A stretch of DNA of 64,000 bases from Limnanthes douglasii subsp. nivea (lineage: Eukaryota; Streptophyta; Magnoliopsida; Brassicales; Limnanthaceae): positions 81,762,273-81,826,272 of the forward strand of contig JAUPFV010000003.1 of the NCBI GenBank assembly GCA_036936605.1, written 5' to 3'. Below, piece after piece: positions 24,000 to 34,225 of the stretch. A model generated the notes under the pieces. That model worked only from the letters and a program-made list of their open reading frames with translations, had not been told where the DNA came from and did no database searches. Every line of letters begins with the position of its first letter. The first letter of the stretch is position 1. The translations under genes and the position numbers were made by a program.

Positions 24000-24955
24000 G
24001 GTGATATAACCGGAGTGCCTGCAAATGTTATCTCTCACAAACTATCAGTTCAGAGTGATGTTGCACCTGTTGTGCAAAAGAGAAGGCCTTTTTCAAAAGA
24101 AAAGTCTGATGTAATAGTACAAGAAGTTGACCGGCTTACCAAGATAGGGCACATAAACAAGTCTCAATACCCTTTGTGGACATCCAATTCAGTGTTGGTT
24201 AAGAAAAAGAACGGGAAATGGCGCATGTGCATTGATTTTACCGACCTCAACAGAGCTTTCCTAAAATATCTCTACCCAGTTCCCGGGATAGACCAGTTGG
24301 TGGACTCAACGTTTGGTAATAAGTTATTGTCTTTTATGGATGCCTTCTCTGGGTACAACCACATTTAGGTGGATCCGAAGGACCATGATCATACTACGTT
24401 TGTTACGGACAGGGGTCTCCATTGATACAAGGTGATACATTTTGGGTTAAAAAATGATGGGGCTACTTATCAGAGGTTGGTGAACAAGACATTTTCTGAT
24501 CATATTGGTATAAATATGGAGGTTTACATCGAAGATATGATGGTTAAAAGCTTAGAAGAATATTTGCACATAATTGATCTTCAAGAAACTTTTGCCAACT
24601 TGACTAAGGTAAATTTGAAACTGAATCGGGAGAAGTGTGTCTTGATGTTCAATCTGGAAAATGTTTGGGGTATATAATAAGTGAGAAATGGATACAACCA
24701 GAACGGAATCAGCTGAATGCTCTATTAGAAATGGATCCTCTCCGGAATATTAAAGAAGTCCAGAGGCTTACTGGAAGTTTGGCTGCTTTGAATCGTTTCA
24801 TTTCAAGGTCCTCAGACAAGTTTGCTCCATTTTTCCAAACCTTGAAGAATGCTAAAGACTTTAATTGGTCTCCACAGTGCAGCCAGGATTTTAATGAAAT
24901 AAAGAAACATTTGTCCTCACCAAAGACCCTTTTCAAGCTTGTACAATGAGAAACA
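24000..24955 (+). pseudogene. Reverse transcriptase of the Tat-type element
   Basis: Blocks in order: SDVIVQEVDRLTKIGHI, NSVLVKKKNGKWRMCIDFTD, LSFMDAFSGYNHI, HFGLKNDGATYQRLVNKTF, VYIEDMMVKS, KLNREKCV, then VQRLTGSLAALNRF and FFQTLKNAKDFNWS (the RT-RNase H connection). The catalytic box is YIED where YIDD is required. In-frame stops lie near 24366, 24423 and 24948, and the frame shifts near 24650. Confidence 0.93.
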
Positions 24956-25330
24956 CTGTATGTATACTTTGATGTTTCAGAATGTGCTATAACTGCAGTA
25001 TTGGTAAGAGAGGTGGACAATTACCCTCGTCCGGTATACTACATTAGCAGAAGCCTGATAGATGCTGAGAAGAGGTACCTGAAACTTGAAAAACTAGCAT
25101 TAGCCCTAGTCATTGCTGCAAGGAAGATGAGGCCGTATTTTCAGTCTCCTTCTATCATTGTCCGAACGTCTTTCCCGTTGAACAATGTTCTTCAGAAAGT
25201 ATACATATCTAGCAGAATGACCAAATGGTCAGTAGAGTTGGGTGATTATGATATTGATTTCGCCCCACGGACTGGTATCAAGGCTCAATCTGTTGCTGAT
25301 TTTCTAGTAGAATTCCATCCGGATAGAAGT
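24956..25330 (+). pseudogene. RNase H of the Tat-type element
   Basis: RPVYYISRSLIDAEKRY, LEKLALALVIAARKMRPYF, RTSFPLNNVL, GRMTKWSVELGDYDI-like and ADFLVEF form the standard Gypsy RNase H domain. The frame is open from 25001 through the second RNase H. Confidence 0.92.
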
Positions 25331-25981
25331 TCTAAACAAGTTTCAAAAAGGGAAAATAAAAAAGAACGGGTTGTCCGAACTGATGGTGGATCAAGCACAA
25401 TGGGTTGTGGAGCAGGAATTTTCCTAACCTCTCTGTATGGTGATAAAATATATCAGGCTATATGCTTTGGGTTCAGGGCTTCCAACAATGAGTCTGAATA
25501 TGAAGCAGCTATAGCTGGTCTTAAATTAGCTCTTCTATGTGGAGCTAAAAGAGTCAGGTTGATGAGTGATTCACAGCTTCTTATTCATCATGTTCAGGGG
25601 AAATCTGAGGCTAAGAAGAAACATCTGATTAAATACTTACTCATTCTTAAAGAGGTGGCAGCCCATTTCAAGAGTATTTGTTATGAGCATATTCCTAAAT
25701 CAGAAAATACGTTGGCAGATTCCTTAGCAACCATAGCCTACTCTGAGTCCTACCCTTGGATCCATATACAAGAATGCCCGTCCATACAATCAAATCCGAA
25801 CAAGGAAGAGGAGGAAAGCTTGAGTGTACAAGTAGTTCAACCTAAAGATTGGAGATTTCCTCTTCTTCAATATATCTCTGATGGGTTATTGCCTCCGGAA
25901 AAGGCTATGGCAAGAAAAATTAAACACATAGCTCGTGGTTTTCTGATTATAAGAGAGCTTCTCTATAAAAACATCTTGTAG
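25331..25981 (+). pseudogene. Second (archaeal-type) RNase H of the Tat-type element
   Basis: The frame continues uninterrupted to 25981. VRTDGGSSTMGCGAGIF holds the first catalytic Asp, NNESEYEAAIAGLKLA the Glu, and RLMSDSQLLIHHVQG the second Asp, with the late Asp in ENTLADSLATIA. All four look intact. This extra RNase H, acquired separately from the retroviral-type domain, is characteristic of the Tat lineage. Confidence 0.92.
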
Positions 25982-27087
25982 TAGACCTCTCCTGCGTTGT
26001 TTGGGGACTGAAGAATCCAAAATCATTTTATTCGAACTACACGACAGAGAAGGATCAGCACATTGTGGATACAGGGCACTAACACGGAGGGTTTTGTTGG
26101 TTGGATACTATTGGTCATCTATAATGGCAGACGCTAAAGAGATAGTAAAAAAAGTGTGATCCATGTCAAAGGTATGGCAACAAAGTCCATGTGCCAGCTG
26201 TGCCTATGGAATCTATTTTTGAGCCAGTGTCTTTTGCTCGTTGGGGATTGGACTTAGTTAGGCCTCTACCAATGGCGTCCGGAGGGTGCAGGACCATTAT
26301 TGTGGCTATTGATTACTTCTCAAAGTGGATAGAGGCAGCTCCTCTAGCGGGAACCACTTCGAAAGCTGTCATAAAGTTTATCTTGTCTAATATATGTTGC
26401 AGATTTGGGATTCCTGAGAAGATTACCACAGATAACAGGCCACAATTTAACAACAAGAATTTGGAAAACTTCTATGCCTCTAGGGGCATTCAGTATTCCT
26501 TCTCCTCTCCTTTCCATCCACGAGCTAATGGCCAAGTTGAAGGGGCAAGCAGGACTATTTTGTTCGGATTAAAAAAGAATTTGGAAGGGGTTGCAGGGAT
26601 GTAGCCAAGCTATCATCAAGAAGTGTTGTGGGCATACCGAACTACTCCTACGGATGATACACATGAATCTTCTTTTACCTTGGTGTATGGGATGGATGTT
26701 ATTACTCTTATAGAATCAACCCTACCATCATACAGAGTCCACAACTATTCCGAACAGGCCAATGAGATGGCATTTAGGAATTAGTTGGACTTAATAAAAT
26801 AAAGATGGGTTAAAGCTCATCATAGAACAGCCCACTACCAAGGCTTGATGAGGAGCAGATTTGCTTCCAGGATCAAGAGAAGAGATTTTAAACTGGGAGA
26901 TAAAGTTTTGAGAAAATTCTTCTTACACACTAAGGAGAAGCAGTTCGGTAAGCTGGCTCTGAACTGGGAAGGCCCTTATGAGGTCTCTGAAAAGCTTAAG
27001 CCAGGGACATATAAGCTTCATGATAAAGAAGGAAGGGTTTTGAAGCACCCATGGAATATAGAGCACCTCAGGTTATACCTAGAATAA
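25982..27087 (+). pseudogene. Integrase of the Tat-type element
   Basis: The zinc-binding region is decayed between 25982 and 26190, where the frame also changes (HCGY-like and CQRYGN remain). The core shows RWGLDLVRPLP (first Asp), ITTDNRPQF (second Asp, normally TDNG.QF) and FHPRANGQVEGASRTI (catalytic Glu). After a TAG and two more stops the C-terminal block 26845-27087 reads FKLGDKVLRKF, LNWEGPYEVSEKL, GTYKLHD, HPWNIEHLRLYLE and ends at a natural stop. No chromodomain is present, as expected for Tat. Confidence 0.92.
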
Positions 27088-27636
27088 AATTTATGTAAAT
27101 ATTTACTTGTTAGATATCAATGTAAATATTATGGGGTATACGATTTCCTACCCTGGTGGCGCAAGGAGGTTTTAATGAGGTATTTGGTTCCTTCAGTTAA
27201 TAAAATATGATGCCTTCTTTAAATATCCGATGTGGTTTAAATACAATTCTATTCAAGAATAAGTCTGTGATTTAACATTTTGGATCTTTGATAGATCGAA
27301 TAAACTTGGTGGGGTGATGACCATTAATTACATGGCATCGGAGAAATTAAACACTCATTTTTATACTTCTGAAATAATTGGGGCTTCTTAAACATTAGCC
27401 ATTAAAATTAAAACAAGAGAGAGTATTAAACAAAGCAAGATTTGATAAACAAAACTTATCAGGACTAAAACCGGATAGCATTACCAAATTACAAAATGTG
27501 CCTTAGTCATCCAAGCACTTTAGAGTATTTTGGAAGATTTATTCGGACTCAAACCGGATACTATTACAAAAAATTCATTGGCCATCCAAGTACTTTGATA
27601 GTTTACAAATTAAGAAAACAAAAAATATTTAAAACC
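27088..27636. other. Spacer between Tat pol and the antisense ORF
   Basis: It contains an imperfect tandem duplication of about 80 bp at 27461-27606; each unit has ACCGGATA, a CATCCAAG(C/T)ACTTT block and an A-rich spacer. This is the 3' flank of both converging frames. No gene is seen. Confidence 0.6.
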
Positions 27637-30610
27637 TTAGGGCTTGTTCCCTTCGGATGTTCCCACATCATCTCTTTTCTTGGGGCTTTTGAGTTCGACA
27701 CTCGAACTCTCACCGGTCCATTCCTCTTCATCGATAGTGGAGTCTATTCTACTGGTATAATTGAACTTGTCACCAGCAGCCATGGTATGGAATGGGATGT
27801 CTTCCTATTCTACAAATTTCCATAAGGGACCAAGGGTCCTCTTCGGAAACGTTTCATGGAAATGCAGCACCATGTCAGACTTGACTTCAGCATATCTTTA
27901 TCACTCCGTTGGTATATGCATCAATGCTAACCTGAATCTTTTGTTCTTACTGCTTCTCCAAGTCTTCCTTCTCCTTGTTTACCTTAGACACAGCGCCTTC
28001 TAGGGAAGTCTTCTCACTGGACAAGGTCTGAATGACACCATCTTTGGTCTTCAGGTCCTCCCTCAAGGTTGAGAGATCTTTCTCCAAACCGGGGCACTTT
28101 GTTTGGAACTCAGTATTGGTTGTCTCTGAAGTAGCAAGCTTGGTTGATAGAGTTTCTTTGTCCTTCCTCAGATCTTCAATCTCTTTTTTCAGTTCTTTTA
28201 TGCTCCGATTAGCATTAAGAAGATTGGTTGACATGGACTCTTTGTCAGAAGTGAGGGTGTTGATGAGTGTAGTCTGACTCTTCACTTATCTCTCCAGATC
28301 AAGCACTGGTTGGATATGACCTAGAAGAGAATGGGTCACAATATCTTGATCTTCGGAGACAGAGAAAGACTTACCATTATAAGTCACCATGTTGGAAGAG
28401 CCTGAAGGACGGAAAGGACCAGCAAAGTCATCATTCTCAGGGTCGTTGAAGTAAAGATCGATGTCTTGAAGGGCTATAATGTCCACTCCATCAATTCCTC
28501 CTCCGGTATCCTCTCCGGACTGTAGATCTACTGGAATCCTCTCTGTCAAGGTTGGGTCAACAGAGGCTAAAGCAGGAAGAAGCTTTGAAGGGCAAAGAAT
28601 AACTTCTTCCCCTAAAGTCACCTTTTTTGCAACCTTTTCATCACTACTTGCTCCTCTTTTCCGATCCTTTTTAGGAGGCCTTGGTGGGTTTTGTGATTCT
28701 CCTGCCACCCCAGCAGTCTCAGATTCTACCACCTTAAGCAAGGCAGCATCGATTCCCCCTTGGTTCCCCGAACCGGTTCCCTCTGTAGCAGTTTGAACTG
28801 CCTCTATTACAGCTCTCTTTTTCTTTCCCTTCATCTTGCTGGGAGTCTTGGCTCTAGAGGGAAAGACCACTTTACCATCTTTGGCTTCTCTCCGTTTAAG
28901 GATTACGCCAGGAGGAGGTAGTGTGGTTAGTTCTTCCTATGAAAGATCCCTCCGACCTGTGGTGTTCCACAAGTGGGATCTCACCAGAATTCCTAAGGTG
29001 AAGCAGTTTTGGAAGGCATTCCCCCAACACTACACATCCCATGCGTTCAGTTTAGCACAAGTTGTTTGCCCCTCTTCCAGGTGTCCGGAAAACTCCTTCG
29101 GCAACACTAAAAACAAAGTGACAAAGGAATCAGGAGAGGAATATTTGTAAGTTAAAAAAGAAAAATATGAAGAAAAAAAACGAAGGTGAAACACTTACCC
29201 GTACTCTTCCATCTGCTGGTTAACATGCTTTGGTTGATATTGGCTTTGATCTTCATGTCATTCTCCCAAGACCCACCGATGAATAAGAACTGTGTTCTCC
29301 AGTTCTTCTCAGACTGTAGTAGGTCGTCCACCACTTTGAATTTGTTTTCCATGTTATGATAATAGAAGGGAATATGGTGATTCTTGCACAGACTTGCCAC
29401 AACGGTAAATTGCTCCATTGGGAGAGGAATTTTGGACAGCCTCGATGCCATTATGCAGGCGAGGAGAGAGTACCAGGCGCTCGGGCTCAATTGGCTTGGG
29501 CAGAGCTTTACCAGATGGAAATACCGTACAATCTCTGGGTCTAGTGGAAACCGAAGTCCCCAATTTAGCACCTCAGTGAAGATAACCACCTCATTAAGTT
29601 TATAGTCCATCGGAGTCTCTGGTGTGACTGGTATTCTCACCTTCATTCATTCTGGGATCCCCCACTTTGTCCGAATCCGGCCCAGCTCCGCAGTATGGGT
29701 GAGGCTAGCAAATATTTGACAGAGACATGTTTGAAGCAGGGGCCTGCCTTGCTCTCTAGGCATACCGGAAGATCAGGGTGAGTCAAGCAGACCTTGATTT
29801 TGCCTTTGCCTTTCCTGTCAGAAGTACCCTCCCCATTTGGCCTGACGCTTCAATTTTGAAGGGGGCTTCTTCGAACCTGTCTTCCATCACTTCTTCCATT
29901 ACTGTGGAAGGTTTATCAGTTATTTTGAGTGGGAGGGGGTCAGCTTCCGGCGCCACAGGTTGTTCGGATGAATGAGCACCTGTTTTTTCCAAAGGCCTAG
30001 TTCCGGTTGAGGTTGAGATCTGGAGAACTTTGCCTTTAAGGTTATTTTACGTTCCTCTGATCTGGAGGGCTTATCTTTTGAAGTGGCCTTAGATACCTCA
30101 ATCTGGAAGGCTTTGGTTGTGAAGTGGTTGTTTGGGATTTGACCAGACGAGTCGTCCGGCGTGGAGTGGATTTTTCTAGAGACTTTTCAATATCTGAGCC
30201 CATGGCCAAGAAATGAGATGGTTTTCTCACACTCGAATTGCTTTTTCCTTGGCAGTGAAGCGTTGGGACTCTTGCACAGAAGAACCTGAGGGGAGAGGAG
30301 AAAGACTTTGCTTAAACAACTGTTTGGGTTTTGGGTTTCTAGTGGAAGATGACCCTTGGTCAGTTTCCTCAGGTGGTTCACTAGACTTTTCGCTTGGGGA
30401 GACCGAGAAACCAGCAGTGATGCGATTCTCCCTTTCGACTTTTCTTGCCCTTACTAATTCTGACAAGTTCAACCAGCCGCCTTTCACAAGAGTGTTTATG
30501 GATGTGAACATAAAACTATGTGAAAACAAGTTTGGAAGAAAAGGTGAAAATCTCTCTAAGTTTCTGAGTAATAATGACAATGAAACAGTGAAAATTGATC
30601 TATTTATCAA
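27637..30610 (-). pseudogene. Antisense ORF of the Tat element: 'putative gypsy type transposon' domain plus coiled coil, with an intron
   Basis: From high to low coordinates: a Ser/Pro-rich, low-complexity N-terminal part (30610-29783, frames 1, 2 and 1), then the domain known as Transposase_28/putative gypsy type transposon (about 29680-29200). The domain reads IRTKWGIPE, a stop, VIFTEVLNWGLRFPLDPEIV, LCPSQLSPSAWYSLLAC, FYYHNM. A 92-bp GT-AG intron follows (29198-29107). Splicing restores phase into a Lys-rich acidic region (28870-28286), a coiled coil (NANRSIKELKKEIEDLRKDK, 28285-27947) and a tail ending EGNKP at 27640. Internal stops and frame changes mark decay. Its role is unknown; such ORFs are known from Tat elements. 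Confidence 0.85.
29107..29198 (-). other. Probable intron in the antisense ORF
   Basis: The minus strand shows donor G|GTAAGT at 29198 and a T-rich acceptor TTTGTTTTTAG ending at 29107. The 92-bp length is not a multiple of three. Removing it joins the domain exon (phase 1 after ACG G) to the VLPKEFSGHLEEG frame. That is exactly the frame used by all downstream coding to 27947, whereas reading on without splicing reaches a stop at 29152. Confidence 0.8.
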
Positions 30611-30923
30611 ATAGAAAAAGGTAACTATTACCTAGGAGGATTTGAAGAGGTTTGGCAATGATTAAAGACGGCGCAGACAGGGGTAAAATTAAATGTCTAG
30701 GTTACTTTCTAGGCTTAGTGGGAGCGTCAATCTAGGAAGAAAAACGGATGTAGGTCGAATCAGATTGTGACACGTGTCCCACGATCCCAAAAGAAGACTC
30801 TTAGAATTCTAGGAAAATAAGTCAGTTTGGACCAACTTCAAACTAGATTCACAGGCAGGTCAGACAAAATCATGAGTGGTTAAGTAAATGTTTTAGTCCT
30901 ACCAAAGATATTTGACGAGGCCT

Positions 30924-30933
30924 AAAAAAGGGG
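30924..30933 (+). other. Polypurine tract of the Tat-type element
   Basis: AAAAAAGGGG followed by CTAC and then TGATGAG, the likely LTR start, matches the usual layout of Gypsy 3' ends. Confidence 0.75.
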
Positions 30934-30937
30934 CTAC

Positions 30938-31210
30938 TGATGAGTTTGGATTATCCAGTTACAGCTTACTGTGTTATCCAGACAAGGGCAATTCGGACAT
31001 AAATATGCCACTGAACTATCCGGACAGGACAAAAATAAAGAAACACCTAATTACTTCTTGACTAAGCAATGTGTTAATCTGCTTAAATATGTTAATGGGT
31101 TCTTAAACTCGACCCGGTTCCATAACTTGACCCGTAACGGAAATAACAGAGTATTCAGCGGAATCGCGTCATCTATAATGAAAGTTGGCACTGAGATGCA
31201 AACTCAAACA
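30938..31210 (+). repeat. Candidate 3' LTR of the Tat-type element, probably partial
   Basis: It starts TGATGAGTTTGG next to the polypurine tract. The right end is unclear because MULE coding sequence begins at 31204. No second copy lies in the window to define its limits. Confidence 0.55.
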
Positions 31211-32880
31211 TCCTTAAAATCGCATGAGCCAGTCATAGTTTCTGTAAGAATCGCAACGTCATAGTGGGACATCACATGTCCTCCTGTTATGTCCTGATTT
31301 AAAACAACGGCCACAACGCAACTGGCTCGATGACACTTCTTCCCCAGACGGCATCTATTTTTTCCTTGGCTTTCCAGCTCGTTTTTTAATGTTAAGAGGA
31401 AAAACAACTGGTTCGTCAAAATCATTAAAGGATGATTTTTCACCGAATAAGTAGACCTATAATTCCCCACCATGAAGAATGGCTCTATCAACGTCATAGG
31501 ATCTTCGTTAGTCAAAGTTATTGTCGTTAATGAGTGAGAATATAGAAAACACTCTTGTTGACAAGATCCACATGAACACTTAAAATCAAACATGTTGACA
31601 ACCATAACGGGTTCAGAATAAACTTCAAATGAACCAGCAGAAAACTTAGATACCACCCATGTTCGACCAATTAGAATATTCTCCTTAAACTACTTGTCAT
31701 ACTCGGGGCACAAGTAACTATTCCAGCTAAGCCCCTCCGAATAAAGTCTTGAAATCTGAGTCATTAGCATGATTCTAATCTTTTCGATCATTTCAAAAAT
31801 TGATAGATTGCAAAGCTTCTTAATCTGATTGTTAAAGGATTCAGCGGCTGATGATGTCATTGCACCATAACGTTTCCCTATAACAAAAGCCTGAGCATAC
31901 TTATCTGGAGGTAAATGGTCAACAAATTTCTTTATTTTACAAACGCCTCAACTTAAAAACTTAGAAAATATGTGATTAAAAAGTTCTACAGTTGGAGTAT
32001 AAGCACAACTTTTAAACAAATTCAGTATCTCCTTTTTGAACTCTCGGTTAGTATATTCAAGAGCAGACCTCAAATTGTTAAGGGGATGATATATACAGTA
32101 AGTGTGAAAGCAGTTTGGTAAACAACAGAAACAATCGTTATGGAAGTAGACTAAATAATTTTCGCCGTTATGGAATGACATGTCCTAATTGATTCGTGTA
32201 TTTCGTTGGCAATCAAATCATATGTCAAATGCCTAATTGTTTTTGGAAAAAATAGGGCTTCATATATGGCTTTCCACAAACCGCTTGATCATCATTAAAC
32301 CGGTGTTAGAATCAATTGATGCATAAATTCACCATTTACAACCACCAAAATATTTGTTGACACAGTAAGAAGTGATCTTAGTAGATGTATTATGCATATA
32401 CGTGAAAGCAAAACCACGCTCTAAAGCATATCGGCATAACACTAACCTTAGACCTGTTGCACCATCAGTAAAAGTCTGACCAACACCTGTGATAGCATCA
32501 ACCCAACCAGTAGTAGCAAGATGTCTTTTTTTACTACCTGAATTGACTAAACCATTACTACTCTCCCCACTTAATAGTTGATTCTGACAGGCTTCTCCCA
32601 AGCTTATATTAGGCTATTTACGCATGTTATCCGACCCTTTATCAAGTACTTGTTGTTCTATAAAGAAGCTAACACTTTTCATACGCTCAACATCAAGATA
32701 TACCACTAAACTCATGAAATCTGTATCATTATTGAACAAACAGTTGTTTTGGTCACCGTATGAGTAGGTAAAAGTATAGCTACCTCTAACAAGATCGTCC
32801 CATCTACTTTCAACATAGTGTTGAAGAGTCTAAAAGTTTTCAAACTCGGTCAAAGGAGCAATGGAGGTCTGGAGGCAAAA
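31204..32880 (-). pseudogene. Mutator-like (MULE) transposase, internally deleted
   Basis: From high to low: the MuDR N-terminal region (GSYTFTYSYGDQNNCLF; then VGQTFTDGATGLRLVLCRYALERGF, YFGGCKW, IYASIDSNTGLMMIKRFVESH), then a jump to the late transposase region (YCIYHPLNNLRSAL, ILNLFKSCAYTPTVELF, GKRYGAMTSSAAESFNNQI), and a SWIM zinc finger region (FDFKCSCGSCQQ ... YSHSL; the expected Cys before SH is Tyr) with FFMVGNYRSTYSVKNHPL. The middle, which should carry most of the DDE catalytic core, is missing. Several stops are present. No terminal inverted repeats were recognised. Confidence 0.88.
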
Positions 32881-34050
32881 TTTGAAAATACACTATTGAT
32901 TTAGACATCTATTGTACAGTATGGTAAAACAATTTTGATTGAAGAACCATATGAAACATTAACTAGAATCACGTGTCTCTGTGAAACATTTAACTAGAAT
33001 TTGTGTGATGTAAACAGGATCATGTATTCATTGTACTAGAACTCCTGTATTTTATGAAAACGCATGAAATAAGTGTACGAAAATCGCTAACCATGTATGA
33101 CCTAAAATTACGTCGTTATGTAAAAACTAAAATCGCGCAACGTGTTGAACATAACTATCGTGAAAAAATACTACGATGTCTATCTTAAAAGCGCGCATAC
33201 ATTTTAATAACAATCGCATCTTCTCTAACAGAAGAAAAAAATGCGAAAACCATATATATGATGTCATTAATGACAGATTCAACAGAGCGCAAAACTAGTG
33301 CAGTAACTATTAACTTCGAAAACAAATTAGTTATTACCCTATCTATAACAAAAATCAGCTCAACAACATGAAATCTACTAATGCTAAGAATTTGCTACAT
33401 GAAACAGCAAATTGTTCATAAGGTACTGAGAGCTTCAGAAATTAAAATCAATGGCGAAACTTTTGCATTAGTCGATAAAATTAACTTCAATACAGCTTCA
33501 CCAAGATGAAAACAACAATAGCGGATGAAAACGTAACTTGAAGTCGAAAATACAGAGTTTCATGGTTTGAAACTTCAACGGAGGTACCGAATGAATTTTG
33601 GCAGCCTAAAACGCGACGGTGAACTGCTAACAGGCCTAGGATAAACTAGGAATGGCTTCGAGATAAGCGACGATGAACTGGGGAAGAGTTTGCCGGAAAA
33701 TAGTTGTATGTAAGGGTAAGTCAGTTTTCTCTGTAAATATTAGGGTATATACTAAAACGAATTCAGATTTTGAATTTTGGGTGGAAAATACACTGACCAA
33801 AATGTGAGGGTAGTTGAGAGATAAAATAAAGATTGTGTATTGCAAGGTAGTTATTTTGGTGAGAAGGGTGTTTAGTAGGCATAGAAAATAGTTGGGGTAC
33901 TAAATGATAATAAGATTGTTGAGAAGGTACTTAGTCTGACATTTTCCTACAATAAAACCCCGTTTTAAAATAGATTTTTCTCTTTCACTGGATTATTTAA
34001 AAAATCAAATCCAGTTATTAGACCAAACAAACAAACAACAGTTTCTCTTC
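32881..34050. other. Upstream flank of the MULE relic; no gene
   Basis: AT-rich sequence with short minus-strand frames and no motif. The 33840-33955 segment (AGAAGGGTGTTTAGTAGG, TGAGAAGGTACTTAGTCTGACATTTTC) could be a MULE end, but no inverted partner was seen near 31.2 kb. Confidence 0.45.
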
Positions 34051-34052
34051 TT

Positions 34053-34225
34053 CTTTTTTTGGAGGAACCCGCAGTCGTTACTCAACGTATGCGTGCAGGA
34101 TAAGAATGTAAACCTGTACATGATAAGAATATAGACCACACAAGATGAGAGGTTCAGCCAAGAAATCGTTTGTAGAATAACTCGAACTCATGACTTTTAG
34201 TCACAAGCATGTCTTACTCCACCAA
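34053..34225 (-). mobile_element. Degraded tRNA-derived SINE, copy 1
   Basis: It aligns with the better copy at 58086-58312: poly(T) on the plus strand, then GAACCCGCAG, CACACAAGATGA, GGTTCAGCC(A)AGAAA and AACTCGAACTCATGACTTTT. The head (tRNA-like end) is truncated after the box A side at about 34225. No clear target duplication remains. Confidence 0.8.

Larger units (their letters stand above)
22030..31210 (+). mobile_element. Tat-lineage Ty3/Gypsy element, 5'-truncated, with antisense ORF and 3' LTR
   Basis: Plus-strand order is gag, protease, RT, RNase H, second (archaeal-type) RNase H, integrase. A spacer follows, then a long minus-strand ORF, a polypurine tract (30924-30933) and a candidate 3' LTR from 30938. 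RT before integrase makes it Gypsy. A second RNase H plus an antisense ORF between pol and the 3' LTR are known marks of the Tat clade (Ogre/Retand relatives). No matching 5' LTR was seen upstream. Three frame changes and several stops make it non-functional. Confidence 0.92.

Noticed and set aside
22030..27087. Endogenous pararetrovirus (caulimovirid) insertion
   Set aside because: The presence of an integrase, a second RNase H, a Tat-type gag and a polypurine tract/LTR junction identify a Gypsy element.
28479..29150. Plus-strand open frames across the Tat 3' region
   Set aside because: The minus strand holds the recognised domain, intron and coiled coil; plus frames have no motifs.
33840..33960. 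Terminal inverted repeat of the MULE at 31.2-32.9 kb
   Set aside because: No inverted partner could be found near 31.0-31.2 kb.
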